In this document: positions 41,176-50,699 of the stretch, in pieces
Layout: the number at the start of each line of letters is the position of its first letter
Position numbering within the stretch: the stretch's first letter is position 1
DNA from: TMED-70 sp036164085
GTDB lineage: Bacteria; Chloroflexota; Dehalococcoidia; Lucifugimonadales; Lucifugimonadaceae
Assembly: GCA_036164085.1 (NCBI GenBank)
Contig: JAYZJV010000052.1
Span: 1-64,000 of the forward strand
Direction: 5' to 3'
Length of the DNA: 64,000 bases
Made by a program: the position numbers and the translations under genes
The notes under the pieces: generated by a model
Seen by the model: only the letters and a program-made list of their open reading frames with translations
Database searches by the model: none
What the model was told of the DNA's origin: nothing

Positions 41176-42053
41176 ATTTTATATATTGATTCAGCATTTT
41201 TGAAAAAAAACGCTTCTTTTTCATCTTTAGATAGGTTTTTTGTAATCTCTTTATATGAATCTATAACCTTAGAATAATCGCTATATAAACTATCTACAGG
41301 CCAATTAGTTGCAAAAATAGTTCTAGAAATTCCAAATAACTCCATACATGTATCAACATAAGGAGTAATTGAGTCTATAGTCCAGGTATGATCTCCCATT
41401 CCAAGTCCTGATATTTTACAAATAATATTTTCTATTTTTGAAATTTTAGTCATTCCATTTTTCCAATTCTCAAAATATTCTTTCGTACGAAAATCTGGAT
41501 TCCCCGCATGATCCAAAACTATCTTTATATTTGGAAAAGTTTTTGCCAGATCGGCAAGCTTTTCCATCTCATCCCATCTAGCAGCGATACTAGAAATAAG
41601 TCCATATTCTTCTTGTAATTTAAATCCTCTTCTAAAATCTTCATTTATTAAATAATCCCCATAAGAAAAATCTCTTATGCCCTTAAAATGTTTGAATTCT
41701 AGATGTCTTTCTATAACTTTTCTTGCATCAAGAGCCCTTAAATCAACATGCCCCACTATTGCATTAGGGATTCCTGTTTCTATGTATACATCTTCTAGCC
41801 ATTTTGTTTCTTCAACTGGATCTTCAGACCCAATAGCAGCTTGAACATGTATAGCTTTTTTCATACCTAATTCTGAAGCTTCATTCATAAAATCATTAGC
41901 AAGATAATTTCTTGTTCCAAGCTCTCTAAGAGGCAAATCTTCATCAGGTTGCCAATGTCCATAGTGTAATTTAGGATGATTCATATCATAAAAATGAACA
42001 TGTGAATCAATAAATACAAAATCGTCCTTAGTCAATTGTTGCTCCTCCATCAA
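41172..42053 (-). CDS. Amidohydrolase-family lactonase (COG3618, fuconolactonase-like)
   Basis: 293 residues, TIM barrel. HxH metal motif in FIDSHVHFYD, then HVDLRA, KHFKGIRDF, VLDHAGNPDF and the terminal acid segment NWPVDSLYSDY. This is the COG3618 group, which includes L-fuconolactonase and 2-pyrone-4,6-dicarboxylate lactonase. It overlaps the upstream SDR gene by 26 bases and sits in a run with a mutarotase of the RhaM type. Together they suit a lactone-opening step in 6-deoxy-sugar oxidation. The exact lactone is inferred, not shown. Confidence 0.82.
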   Translation of the reverse strand: MMEEQQLTKDDFVFIDSHVHFYDMNHPKLHYGHWQPDEDLPLRELGTRNYLANDFMNEASELGMKKAIHVQAAIGSEDPVEETKWLEDVYIETGIPNAIVGHVDLRALDARKVIERHLEFKHFKGIRDFSYGDYLINEDFRRGFKLQEEYGLISSIAARWDEMEKLADLAKTFPNIKIVLDHAGNPDFRTKEYFENWKNGMTKISKIENIICKISGLGMGDHTWTIDSITPYVDTCMELFGISRTIFATNWPVDSLYSDYSKVIDSYKEITKNLSKDEKEAFFFKNAESIYKI

Positions 42054-42792
42054 TTACTAATTCTGTTCCTGTTACATAAGATGCCTCATTTGAAGCCAAA
42101 AATAATGCCCCATATGCAATTTCCTCTGGTTTGCCTATTCGTTTTAACAAAGCATCATTTCCAAAATCTTCATATGCTTTATTAGGATCTAAACCCAAAG
42201 ATTCTATATGCTGATCTGTTGCCCTTGTTCTTATAGAGCCAGGACAAATAGAATTTACTCTTATATTATATTTTGCAAGATCCATTGCCAAACATTTACT
42301 TAATTGAATTACCGCACCTTTTGAAGTGTTATATGGAACAAACTCAGGTTGCGCTATAAAAGAAGAAACCGAGGCAATATTAATTACTGAGCTGTCTTTA
42401 TTTTTTTTCAAAGATTCCAACGATTGATTAACACAATTAGCGTAACCAATTACATTGACCCCTAAAACCTTATCCCAATCAGATTTGGTTATATCTTCTA
42501 TTTTCCCAAAGACAAAAGTTGCTGCATTATTTACTAAAATATTTATATCTCCTAATTCTTTTATTGAATTTTCAACCATATTTTGTACAGAATTCATATC
42601 TGAAGTATCCACTTTAATATAAGTTGCATTCCCTCCTTCATTATTGATGTTTTCTACTGTTTTTAACCCAGCTTTATCTTCTATGTCAGCAACAACTATA
42701 TTTGCTCCTTCTTTCGCAAAAAGTTCAGCAATAGCTTTTCCTATGCCATTAGCACTTCCAGTAATTACAGCATTTTTATTTTTCAATCTCAT
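42028..42792 (-). CDS. SDR-family dehydrogenase, probable sugar (fucose/rhamnose) dehydrogenase
   Basis: 254 residues. TGSANGIG cofactor motif, VVADIEDK with Asp for NAD, NNAA, catalytic Ser in IASVSSF, Tyr/Lys in YNTSKGA, and a C terminus IDGGATID. The next gene is the lactonase, overlapping by 26 bases; upstream is the mutarotase. In the non-phosphorylating L-fucose and L-rhamnose routes an SDR oxidises the pyranose to the lactone, which fits this position. GGAG is eight bases before the start. Confidence 0.85.
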   Translation of the reverse strand: MRLKNKNAVITGSANGIGKAIAELFAKEGANIVVADIEDKAGLKTVENINNEGGNATYIKVDTSDMNSVQNMVENSIKELGDINILVNNAATFVFGKIEDITKSDWDKVLGVNVIGYANCVNQSLESLKKNKDSSVINIASVSSFIAQPEFVPYNTSKGAVIQLSKCLAMDLAKYNIRVNSICPGSIRTRATDQHIESLGLDPNKAYEDFGNDALLKRIGKPEEIAYGALFLASNEASYVTGTELVIDGGATID

Positions 42793-42816
42793 AGTTTTCT
42801 CCTAATAATAAATTCA

Positions 42817-43140
42817 TTAATCTAAATGAAACACTTCTTCTAATTCAAGCATTGATTGATCTGGAGCGGCACCCTCTGGAATTTCAAAATATGGTGACAT
42901 TAGATCTTGCCATTTTTTATTTATTTCTTCTTTTGACATTCCTTTTAGAGATTCAAGAAAAGATTCTTTGGCTTCGAAATAACCAAACATTAAACCATCT
43001 TTTCTCATAAATAAGGAGTAATTATGCCAACCATTTCTAGATAATGCAGATTTCATTTCTGGCCAAACATTTTTATGGTAAACTTTATATTCTTCAATAT
43101 AATCTTCTCTTACCTTAAGAATAAAACCAACTCTTTTCAA
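42817..43140 (-). CDS. rhaM: L-rhamnose mutarotase-like protein
   Basis: 107 residues from TTG 43140, chosen because it gives the family start (M)KRVGFILKVREDYIEEY and has GAGGT at 43151-43147, six bases upstream. A further TTG at 43155 would add five residues. The family marks are YKVYHKNVWPEM, HNYSLFMRKDGLMFGYFEA, and the C terminus LEEVFHLD, which is almost invariant. It interconverts the anomers of L-rhamnose or L-fucose before dehydrogenation. It lies between the Rrf2 regulator (37-base gap) and the SDR gene (24-base gap). Confidence 0.9.
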   Translation of the reverse strand: MKRVGFILKVREDYIEEYKVYHKNVWPEMKSALSRNGWHNYSLFMRKDGLMFGYFEAKESFLESLKGMSKEEINKKWQDLMSPYFEIPEGAAPDQSMLELEEVFHLD

Positions 43141-43177
43141 ACAAATACCTCGCAATCAACTGGGCTAAGTTTAATAT

Positions 43178-43615
43178 CTAGATAAATGTAACTTTTTTTG
43201 AGTTCAATTTTGATTGCCTGTCAGCTAAATCTTGAATTGAAATCTTACTCAAATGATCTAAAAGTACAGATTCTACTCCTATCCATAATTCCCTTTGACT
43301 GCAAGCATCTGTATGGATGCATACGTCTTCATTATGAATACATTCAATCGGAGATAAAGTATAATCTAAAAGCTGAATTATTCTGGATACAAATAAATTT
43401 TTTGGATCACTTTTCATCTTATGACCACCCAAAGGTCCTCTGTTGGATTCAATAATTCCTTCTTTTTGTAATTCATTAGAAATTCTTTGAAGAAATTTTA
43501 ATGGAACTCCTTGATCTTTCGAGACCTCTTCTGTCTTAATTAAGCCTTTATCTTTATTGACTGAAAGATATACTAATAATCTCAAGGCATAATCTATTTT
43601 CATTGGTATTAACAT
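43178..43615 (-). CDS. Rrf2-family transcriptional regulator with three Cys
   Basis: 145 residues. The winged helix starts MKIDYALRLLVYLSV; the first ATG is four codons earlier. The recognition region is VPLKFLQRISNELQKEGIIESNRGPLGGHKM. Three Cys in CIHNEDVCIHTDAC have the spacing CX6CX5C, close to the Fe-S ligand sets of IscR, NsrR and RsrR, so it may carry an iron-sulfur cluster and sense redox state, nitric oxide or iron. It heads the mutarotase-SDR-lactonase run, an unusual partner for sugar genes. It is divergent from rplY, with a 124-base gap. Confidence 0.85.
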   Translation of the reverse strand: MLIPMKIDYALRLLVYLSVNKDKGLIKTEEVSKDQGVPLKFLQRISNELQKEGIIESNRGPLGGHKMKSDPKNLFVSRIIQLLDYTLSPIECIHNEDVCIHTDACSQRELWIGVESVLLDHLSKISIQDLADRQSKLNSKKVTFI

Positions 43616-43739
43616 ACCTATATACTAGCATAATTATATTAAACAGTTGTTTTTTGAGGGTTTTGAAGTTATTTGATTTTAAAAAAATTATACAATTGAA
43701 TAGTTGGCTTAATTTAGACAAGTAAAATTTGGAACATTA

Positions 43740-44435
43740 ATGGCTGAAGAAATAATCTTACAAACTGAAAAAAGGGATACTTTTGGAAAAAAGAACAAGT
43801 CTCTAAGATCAACTGGAGTAATCCCAGTCAATATGTATGGTCTAGGAGATTCCATAAGCTTGCAAGTAAACGAAGACACTTTATATAAGACTCTAAAAGC
43901 AGCAGGTTATACTACTCCTATAAAAATATCAGTTAATGGTAAAGATGAAACTTACACTTTAGTTAGAAATATAGATAGACATCCAGTGACAGATGCCTTA
44001 GTCCATGTAGACTTTCTTAGAGTAGACATGGAAAAGGAAATTGAAGTACAAGTTCCTGTATTGCTTATAAATCAAGAAGATGCTCCTGGTACAAGAGGTG
44101 GAGCTGGTGTAGTTACTCAAGGAGTTTATGAAGTTACCATTCTTGCAAAGCCACTTGAGATTCCTTCAGAATTACAAGCTGACTGTTCAGTATTAGAAGA
44201 CTTAGAAATGTATGTCTTAGCAAAAGATTTAGAAATCCCTGAGGGAGCTGTTTTGATTTCAGATGAAGAAGCACAAATTGCTTGGATTCAACCACCTAGA
44301 GTTCAGGAAGAAGAAGTGGTTGCTGAAGTTGTTGAAGGTGAAGAGGGTGAAGAAGGTGCTGAGGGTGAAGAAGGTGCTGAAGGTGCTGAAGGCGCGGACT
44401 CTGAATCTAGTGGATCTGAAGAGACCGCTGAATAA
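43740..44435 (+). CDS. rplY: 50S ribosomal protein L25 (CTC family) with acidic tail
   Basis: 231 residues. L25 beta-barrel (LQTEKRDTFGKKNKSLR, IPVNMYGLG, HVDFLRVD) followed by the CTC/TL5-type C-terminal domain. The last 45 residues are a Glu/Gly repeat (EEGAEGEEGAEG type). It binds 5S rRNA. Such acidic tails are common in longer L25 proteins. No Shine-Dalgarno of strength lies before ATG 43740 (a GGA 5 bases upstream). Confidence 0.93.
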   Translation: MAEEIILQTEKRDTFGKKNKSLRSTGVIPVNMYGLGDSISLQVNEDTLYKTLKAAGYTTPIKISVNGKDETYTLVRNIDRHPVTDALVHVDFLRVDMEKEIEVQVPVLLINQEDAPGTRGGAGVVTQGVYEVTILAKPLEIPSELQADCSVLEDLEMYVLAKDLEIPEGAVLISDEEAQIAWIQPPRVQEEEVVAEVVEGEEGEEGAEGEEGAEGAEGADSESSGSEETAE

Positions 44436-44507
44436 ATAATCTCTTAGAATTAGTAGTTTTAAAATTATTTTTTGTTTAAAATAAAAAAATAATTGTTTGA
44501 TAATCCC

Positions 44508-45701
44508 ATGTTTTTTGAAAATATAAATGAAGCAGCAAAAGATCCTATACTAGGATTAACTGATGAATTCAATAAAGATCTAAATCCCAAAAAGGTAAAT
44601 TTAGCTGTAGGTGTATATCAAGACGATGATGGTAAAACTTCAACCTTTGAATCTGTTCTTGAAGCAGAAAAAATTCTTTTAGATATGAATTTATCTAAAT
44701 CATATAAACCAATAGATGGTGATAAAGAATTCCTTAATAAATCTATTGATATAGTACTTGGAGAAAAAATCTCAGAAAACAATCAAATGCATCCTATTGG
44801 ACTCAACACACCAGGTGGAACAGGGGCTCTAAAACTAGTTTCTGAATTTCTGAATAATTTTTCCTCTAAGTCAACTGTTTGGTTTAGCAACCCTACATGG
44901 CCAAACCATCAACCAATTTTTGAGGCATCTGGATTTAAAACCAAAGGGTATGAATACTTTGATAAAGAGAAAAATATTGTCGCCTTCAAAGAAATGATAG
45001 ATAGTATAAAAAAAATACCTTCAGGTGATATTATTGTTTTGCACGGATGTTGTCATAATCCAACTGGATGTGATCTCAGCGATGACCAATGGACTGAATT
45101 GGCTTCAATACTTAAGAAAAATAATATTATTACAATATGTGACTTTGCATATCAAGGATTAGGAGATGGTATAGAAGAAGACGCATCAGGTGTAAGAATT
45201 CTTTCTGAGAAATTAGATGATATTTTTATTTGTTCTAGCTATTCAAAAAATTTCGGATTATATAGTGAAAGAGTTGGCTGTTTAATTTATAACAGCAAAG
45301 ACCAAAAAAAATCTGAAATAATTTTGAGCCAATTAAAAAAAACAGCAAGAACAATATATTCAAACCCTCCAGCACATGGATCTGAAATTGTTAAAATTAT
45401 TCTAGATGACGAATATCTGAAAAATTTATGGATCAAAGACTTAAGTATTTTACGAAATAGAATAAAAGAAATGAGAGTATCACTTAATTCAAATCTTATT
45501 GAATTGGGATGCAAAAAAGATTTTTCGTTTATAGTAGATCAAAATGGCATGTTCAGTTTTAGTGGAATCAGTAAAGAAGATGTGCACAAATTAAGAAGCG
45601 ATTATTCAATATATATAGTTGATTCAGGAAGAGTTAACATAGCGGGTATAACTAGCAAAAATATAAATTATATTAGTGAAAGCATCAACAAAGTTGTTTA
45701 G
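44508..45701 (+). CDS. Aromatic/aspartate aminotransferase (class I, TyrB/AspC type)
   Basis: 397 residues from ATG 44508, which gives the family start FFENINEAAKDPILGLTDEF; the TTG at 44493 is less likely. Seen: LAVGVYQDDDGKT, the Asn in HGCCHNPTGCD, DFAYQGLGDG, the PLP lysine in SYSKNFGLYSERVG, and the carboxylate-binding Arg near SGRVNIAG. It transfers amino groups between 2-oxo acids and Asp, Tyr or Phe. It may complete Tyr/Phe synthesis started by DAHP synthase and AroH at 20 kb. An 11-bp all-A/T hairpin (44463-44494) precedes it. Confidence 0.93.
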   Translation: MFFENINEAAKDPILGLTDEFNKDLNPKKVNLAVGVYQDDDGKTSTFESVLEAEKILLDMNLSKSYKPIDGDKEFLNKSIDIVLGEKISENNQMHPIGLNTPGGTGALKLVSEFLNNFSSKSTVWFSNPTWPNHQPIFEASGFKTKGYEYFDKEKNIVAFKEMIDSIKKIPSGDIIVLHGCCHNPTGCDLSDDQWTELASILKKNNIITICDFAYQGLGDGIEEDASGVRILSEKLDDIFICSSYSKNFGLYSERVGCLIYNSKDQKKSEIILSQLKKTARTIYSNPPAHGSEIVKIILDDEYLKNLWIKDLSILRNRIKEMRVSLNSNLIELGCKKDFSFIVDQNGMFSFSGISKEDVHKLRSDYSIYIVDSGRVNIAGITSKNINYISESINKVV

Positions 45702-45705
45702 CTTT

Positions 45706-46983
45706 CTAAAGCTCTCCTTCAATACTTTGAAAAACTAAACCTGCAGGAGGTTTAGGAAGAAAGTTCGTTACCTTAGGAGGCAAAACCTCACCAGACTGAA
45801 CAGTTTTTACAAAATCATTCATAGGTATAGGCCTCATAATAAAGACTATGATTTTGTTATTGGTTAGTAACTGATTGTTTATTTCATCAAGATCTGTTTC
45901 AAATGAAATATTCTCTTCAAAATTATTATCAAATTTTTCTTGAAGAAAGTCATCATGAAGAAATGAATAATCATTATTTTTTGAAGTGTTATTGTTTGAA
46001 TATGTATATGAAGTAATATTTGATTCATCTTTTATAATAATTCCAAACTTAATAACATCATTGTTTTTATTTTCTAGAATTGATTCATAAAAAGATTGTA
46101 TAGAATTTGAATCATCGAGAGAAAAATTATTTCTCATAACTGAAATATTTTCATCAGAAATAATTTGATCTATATACTTTGAATTACTTTTATCTAATTT
46201 TATGTATCTATGATATGACCTTGTAATTAAACCTGGTTCATTCATTGAAATCAATTGAATCATTCTATAATTTATTGATTCATTTTCTTCTATTGACCTA
46301 TATTTTTTTATTTTTGATAAATATCTAAGACCTGCTTCATATCTGTGATGCCCATCTGCAATATATATTTTAGAATTATTGAAATTTTCAGTAATCAGAG
46401 CAATAGTTCCTTTATCAGTCACTCTCCATACTTTTATTTTTTGTAAATAATCTGGTTCAATATCAATATAGGGCGTTTTGCCAGATATGGATTTTACTAA
46501 ATTGGCAATAGTTTCTCTAGAGTCATCCTCATAAAGACAAAGTAATGGGCTATAGTTTGATTTTGCAACTTCCATCAATTTTTGCCTGTCTTCTACCCAC
46601 TCTTCTCTAGTTTTTTCATGAGGAATTACTATTTTATTTTCATATTTTTCAACTTTTATTGCACAAATAAAACCTTTCCTAGTAATAATTTGATCTCCAA
46701 ATTTAAACTCTTCTTCAGTTACATAAATAGAAGGAGTATCATCCTGACTAAGAACTCCATTTTTTATCCAAGAATTCTGAATCTCGGCTGCAGAAATATA
46801 TGGGTCTTCATACATTCCTCTGATTCCTAATTCTAAACGGACTGTATTATAATCAGATATTTCATAAAGCTTTTCTTGTAAACTTTTGGGGATGCTATCA
46901 AACGGAGGACACACATTTGTAGTAAGGTCCCCTGAAATTTCTTGATTGTATCTAATTCCCTTAAAAGGTCTTAACTGAGCCAT
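45706..46983 (-). CDS. DUF1015 family protein
   Basis: 425 residues with the DUF1015 layout: LRPFKGIRYN, CPPFDSIPKSLQ, YNTVRLELGI, SIYVTEEEF, FICAIKVEKYE, IPHEKTREEWVEDR and the diagnostic YIADGHHRYEAGLRYL. The family is widespread and of unknown enzymatic role; the HHR motif suggests a metal or phosphate site, and distant likeness to ParB-type folds has been proposed for it. It converges on the aminotransferase with four bases between stops. It is divergent from the lipoprotein gene, 66 bases apart. Confidence 0.85.
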   Translation of the reverse strand: MAQLRPFKGIRYNQEISGDLTTNVCPPFDSIPKSLQEKLYEISDYNTVRLELGIRGMYEDPYISAAEIQNSWIKNGVLSQDDTPSIYVTEEEFKFGDQIITRKGFICAIKVEKYENKIVIPHEKTREEWVEDRQKLMEVAKSNYSPLLCLYEDDSRETIANLVKSISGKTPYIDIEPDYLQKIKVWRVTDKGTIALITENFNNSKIYIADGHHRYEAGLRYLSKIKKYRSIEENESINYRMIQLISMNEPGLITRSYHRYIKLDKSNSKYIDQIISDENISVMRNNFSLDDSNSIQSFYESILENKNNDVIKFGIIIKDESNITSYTYSNNNTSKNNDYSFLHDDFLQEKFDNNFEENISFETDLDEINNQLLTNNKIIVFIMRPIPMNDFVKTVQSGEVLPPKVTNFLPKPPAGLVFQSIEGEL

Positions 46984-47049
46984 AATTTATATATAGAAAT
47001 TTTGTATATCAACTAGAATATCAGAAAGAATAATATATTTTTGTTAATT

Positions 47050-48594
47050 ATGAAAAGAATTTATTTTCTAGTTTTAGTTTTTTTTCTTATATCATGTTCC
47101 TCTCAAACTCCTGAAACAGTTGAAGTTGTAAAAACAGTCATCGAAGACACTCAAATAAACTCATTAAATCTTGAACTGAACCAACTAAATGATGAATTGA
47201 TAACAGCTGAAAAAAACTACAACGACAAAGTTGGAGATTTAGAAAATGAAATCAGATCCATAAATAATAAATTAGCCAAAGCTGAAGAACAACACAAAAT
47301 TTCTAGAAATGAACAATTGAGTTCCAATGATAAATTAATTGCTTCTAATTCTGATTTAACTGATTCATTAGACGAATTGAAATTAGAAAATGAAAGCTTA
47401 ATTGAAGAAATAAGTAGCCTTACAGAAAAATATAATTTAGAAACAGAAAGTTTAAATCAGCAAATTTATGGTATTTCTAAATCATTAAATGCCCAGCTAG
47501 CAATTAAGAATAATGAAATACGACAGTTAAAATCAGCAAGATTAATTGAAGTAGAAATAACAGCTACCCCAACTATAACACCAACACCAACGCTTACTCC
47601 TACGCCTACTTCGACTCCTACAATGACACCTACTCCTACAATGACTCCGACTCCAAGACCTGGAATTACTCCAACTCCGACACCAATAATGCCTACAGCT
47701 ACTCCTTTTCCAACTCCGACTCCAATACCAACAGCTACCCCAACTCCTGTATTTGTAGATGAATATCAAGCATTTAACTCTACAGAATTAGAATTCCCTA
47801 TGGAAAATCCTATTGGTAAAATGTCTGGAAAAATTGAGAATTTCAATGATAATAATCGTGTTATCGAAATAAAAGGAATTGAAGGAAAAGCAGTAAGAGA
47901 TTCAAACAATAATGGAGACCTAACAGATGAATTTAGTCCATTTATTTTGTGTAGCTATGGAAGTGATATTAGCTTTTTTGAGGAAAAATTTAGTACTAAA
48001 TGTAAAGATGGAAGAAATCCAAGAGCGGTAGATTATAATGTTATTTCTGTTGATAATGGATCTGTAAAACCTTGGCAATTTTGGAAAAAAGCAACTCCTG
48101 AAATCACTTTAGACCTTACTGGAGGTTCGATAATTTTACAAGTGAATGACGTTCTTCATTTTGCATATAATACCAACCTAGAAATAAGTAAATTTTCAAC
48201 TAGTTATTTCTCTTCTACGACAATCTACAATGACCCTGGTTCATTAAAAATAAAGTCATCACATAATATGCCAATGTTGATTAAGGATTTTGATGGAAAT
48301 GGCAGCATAACTGATTCTGATTGGTACCGAATAAATGTTACTGATGAATTCAATAATCCTGTTTATGATTCTGCAACAGGGAGAGATCTTTCTGAATTCT
48401 TCAAAGTAACATCTCCTTCTTCATGTAATGACCCAAATATAACTATGTTATACACAGGTAATTCAGAATATATATATGATCAATATCCAATGTTTGATTT
48501 TTTCTATTTTGGAATTGAACATTTTATAGAAGAATATATCTGGGATAATTATGAAGCTTCTGGATATTCTCAAACTGCAGATCTTTGCCAATAA
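47050..48594 (+). CDS. Lipoprotein with coiled coil, Thr-Pro linker and Ca-loop-like C-terminal domain
   Basis: 514 residues from ATG 47050 (a TTG nine bases earlier is less likely). Signal peptide with lipobox ISC, Cys16. A coiled coil follows (about 30-160), then a Thr/Pro repeat (about 173-235, units like TPTP with Met, Ser, Ala variants) and a soluble domain. That domain carries two EF-hand-like loops: DSNNNGDLTDE near 285-297 and DFDGNGSITDSD near 413-425. Late Cys residues suggest disulfides. The build is a surface protein on a stalk. The domain was not recognised; the C-terminal fold may bind calcium. Neighbours give no hint. Confidence 0.72.
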   Translation: MKRIYFLVLVFFLISCSSQTPETVEVVKTVIEDTQINSLNLELNQLNDELITAEKNYNDKVGDLENEIRSINNKLAKAEEQHKISRNEQLSSNDKLIASNSDLTDSLDELKLENESLIEEISSLTEKYNLETESLNQQIYGISKSLNAQLAIKNNEIRQLKSARLIEVEITATPTITPTPTLTPTPTSTPTMTPTPTMTPTPRPGITPTPTPIMPTATPFPTPTPIPTATPTPVFVDEYQAFNSTELEFPMENPIGKMSGKIENFNDNNRVIEIKGIEGKAVRDSNNNGDLTDEFSPFILCSYGSDISFFEEKFSTKCKDGRNPRAVDYNVISVDNGSVKPWQFWKKATPEITLDLTGGSIILQVNDVLHFAYNTNLEISKFSTSYFSSTTIYNDPGSLKIKSSHNMPMLIKDFDGNGSITDSDWYRINVTDEFNNPVYDSATGRDLSEFFKVTSPSSCNDPNITMLYTGNSEYIYDQYPMFDFFYFGIEHFIEEYIWDNYEASGYSQTADLCQ

Positions 48595-48663
48595 ATTTAA
48601 TAAGAATATAGTAATAGAAACTAATAAAAACTATAATTTGAATTAGAACTATTTATATTTTTT

Positions 48664-50691
48664 ATGACATCTAAAGAAATTAACAACAGGATAAAAATTC
48701 TTAGGAAAGAGCTCAATCTTGCTAATAAAGAATATTATATTGATGAATCTCCTTCTTTAACAGATTTTGAATATGACAAAAAATTCACTGAACTGTTAGA
48801 ACTTGAAAAAAATAATCCCGATCTAATTATTTCAGAATCTCCAACTCAAAGAATAGGGTCAAATCCAGCATTAGAATTCAATCAAGTTACTCATTCAATT
48901 CCTATGCTTAGTTTGTCTAATGTATTTGGGGAAGAGGAAATGGAAGATTGGATTCAAAAAACATCAAAATCAGCAGATCAAGATATTTTTCCTTTAGTTT
49001 GTGAGCTCAAAATAGACGGTCTAGCAGTTTCCGTCAAATATGAGAATGGAAAAATATTCCAAGGAGCGACAAGAGGAAATGGAGTAGAGGGAGAAGATAT
49101 TACAAATAATGTTAAAACTATTAGATCTATTCCTCTTTCAATAGAAGAGAGTAATGGGATAGAAGTAAGAGGAGAAATTTACTTTCCAAACTCAAAGTTC
49201 AATAACTTCAACCTTAATAGAGAATCAGAAGGTTTAAGTACATTTTCCAACCCAAGGAATGCTGCTTCTGGTTCTGTTAGACAATTAGATCCACAAGAAA
49301 CAGCAAAAAGGCCGTTGGATATTTTTTTCTATAGTCTGTATAACTTAGAAGGGGAAGAAATCTATAATTCACAATACGAATCATTACAAACAATGAAGAA
49401 GTTAGGATTTAGAACAAATAAAAATTATCAAAAAATAAATAATAAAAAAGAGCTTTTTGAATATATAGAATTTTGGTCTAAAAGTAGATTTGATTTAGAT
49501 TATGGGACTGATGGAATTGTAATAAAAATAGACGATACTGCAATCCAAAAAAAACTTGGAAGCACTGGAAGAATACCAAAATGGGCAACAGCTTATAAAT
49601 TCCCTCCTGAAATAGTTGAAACAAAAATAAAAAAAATAAATTTCAATGTTGGGAGAACAGGGTTTTTGACGCCTTGGGCTGAGTTGGAGCCAACATATAT
49701 AGATGGGGTTAAAATCAGCCGTGCAACGCTTCATAATAGGGATGAAATTGAAAGAAAAGATCTTAGAGAAGGAGATCTTGTAGAATTACAAAGAGCTGGA
49801 GAAGTAATTCCTCAAATAATTAAAGTCTCAGAAAATAATAAAAGGGAAATAAATTCTGAAGAGTTTCAATTCCCTAAATTTTGTCCCGATCCTTGTAATA
49901 GTGAATTGCTTCATTCAGAAGATGAGGTGTCAGTAAGATGCATTGATTCATCTTGTCCTAATAAATTTGAAAGGCTTCTGCAATATTTTGCTTCAAAAAA
50001 CTGTATGGACATAGAAGGTTTAGGTTCTAGAATTTGCAGCATTTTATTTAATAAAAAATTTATTACTAGTCTTGATGAGATTTATTTACTAAAAAATAAA
50101 AAAATTGAATTATTAGACATTGAAGGTTTTGGTGAATTAAGTGTCGATAAATTATTAGAAAGCATAGAAAATTCAAAGACAAAATCTTTTGGTAATTTGT
50201 TAACATCTTTTGGGATTGAAGGAGTGGGAGTAGAAATAGCTGATTTAATAACTGAAAAAATCCCAAATTTAATTGAAATAAAAGAACTTTCAAAAGATCC
50301 AAATAGTTTTAGGGATTTTTTAGAAAATATAGATGGTATAGGCCCAATCGTCGCTAAAAAAATAATTATATGGTTCGAAGAAGATAAAAATATAGATCTA
50401 ATCCAAAAGTTTATAGAGCTAAATATTGGAACAAAAATTGAAGAAAAACTGCCTTCAACAAAGACACTAGAAGGAAAGACATTTGTTATTACAGGTTCTT
50501 TTGATAATTATAGTAGAAATGATATCGAATCTATAATAAAAGACAATGGTGGAAAAGTTACAAGCAAAGTATCATCTAAAACAGATAATTTGATATTGGG
50601 CACTAACCCTGGTTCAAAATTAGAGGATGCTCAAAACAATAATGTTGAAATAATAAATATATCAGATTTTTTAAATTTGATTTCGAACTAG
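48664..50691 (+). CDS. ligA: NAD-dependent DNA ligase LigA
   Basis: 675 residues, full length. The Ia and adenylation domain has the KIDG active-site lysine in LVCELKIDGLAVSVKY, GAT-like QGATRGNGVEGEDIT and SNPRNAASGSVRQLD. The OB, zinc (FCPDPC ... RCIDSSC), helix-hairpin-helix and C-terminal BRCT (GKTFVITGSFDNYSR) parts follow in order. The first zinc pair has three residues between the Cys instead of the usual two, which is odd but probably tolerated. It seals nicks in replication and repair. Nine bases separate its stop from pth. Confidence 0.96.
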   Translation: MTSKEINNRIKILRKELNLANKEYYIDESPSLTDFEYDKKFTELLELEKNNPDLIISESPTQRIGSNPALEFNQVTHSIPMLSLSNVFGEEEMEDWIQKTSKSADQDIFPLVCELKIDGLAVSVKYENGKIFQGATRGNGVEGEDITNNVKTIRSIPLSIEESNGIEVRGEIYFPNSKFNNFNLNRESEGLSTFSNPRNAASGSVRQLDPQETAKRPLDIFFYSLYNLEGEEIYNSQYESLQTMKKLGFRTNKNYQKINNKKELFEYIEFWSKSRFDLDYGTDGIVIKIDDTAIQKKLGSTGRIPKWATAYKFPPEIVETKIKKINFNVGRTGFLTPWAELEPTYIDGVKISRATLHNRDEIERKDLREGDLVELQRAGEVIPQIIKVSENNKREINSEEFQFPKFCPDPCNSELLHSEDEVSVRCIDSSCPNKFERLLQYFASKNCMDIEGLGSRICSILFNKKFITSLDEIYLLKNKKIELLDIEGFGELSVDKLLESIENSKTKSFGNLLTSFGIEGVGVEIADLITEKIPNLIEIKELSKDPNSFRDFLENIDGIGPIVAKKIIIWFEEDKNIDLIQKFIELNIGTKIEEKLPSTKTLEGKTFVITGSFDNYSRNDIESIIKDNGGKVTSKVSSKTDNLILGTNPGSKLEDAQNNNVEIINISDFLNLISN

Positions 50692-50699
50692 AAAGTAAT

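Noticed and set aside
43141..43155. Longer rhaM start at TTG 43155
   Set aside because: The family N terminus begins at KRVGFILKV, and the GAGGT ribosome site at 43147-43151 lies inside the extended frame.
44463..44494. 11-bp A/T hairpin as terminator of rplY
   Set aside because: All A/T stem without a clear U-tract afterwards; weak. It may be only base composition.
47565..47755. Tandem DNA repeat or CRISPR-like array
   Set aside because: Units are short and irregular and encode the Thr-Pro linker in the correct frame of the lipoprotein.
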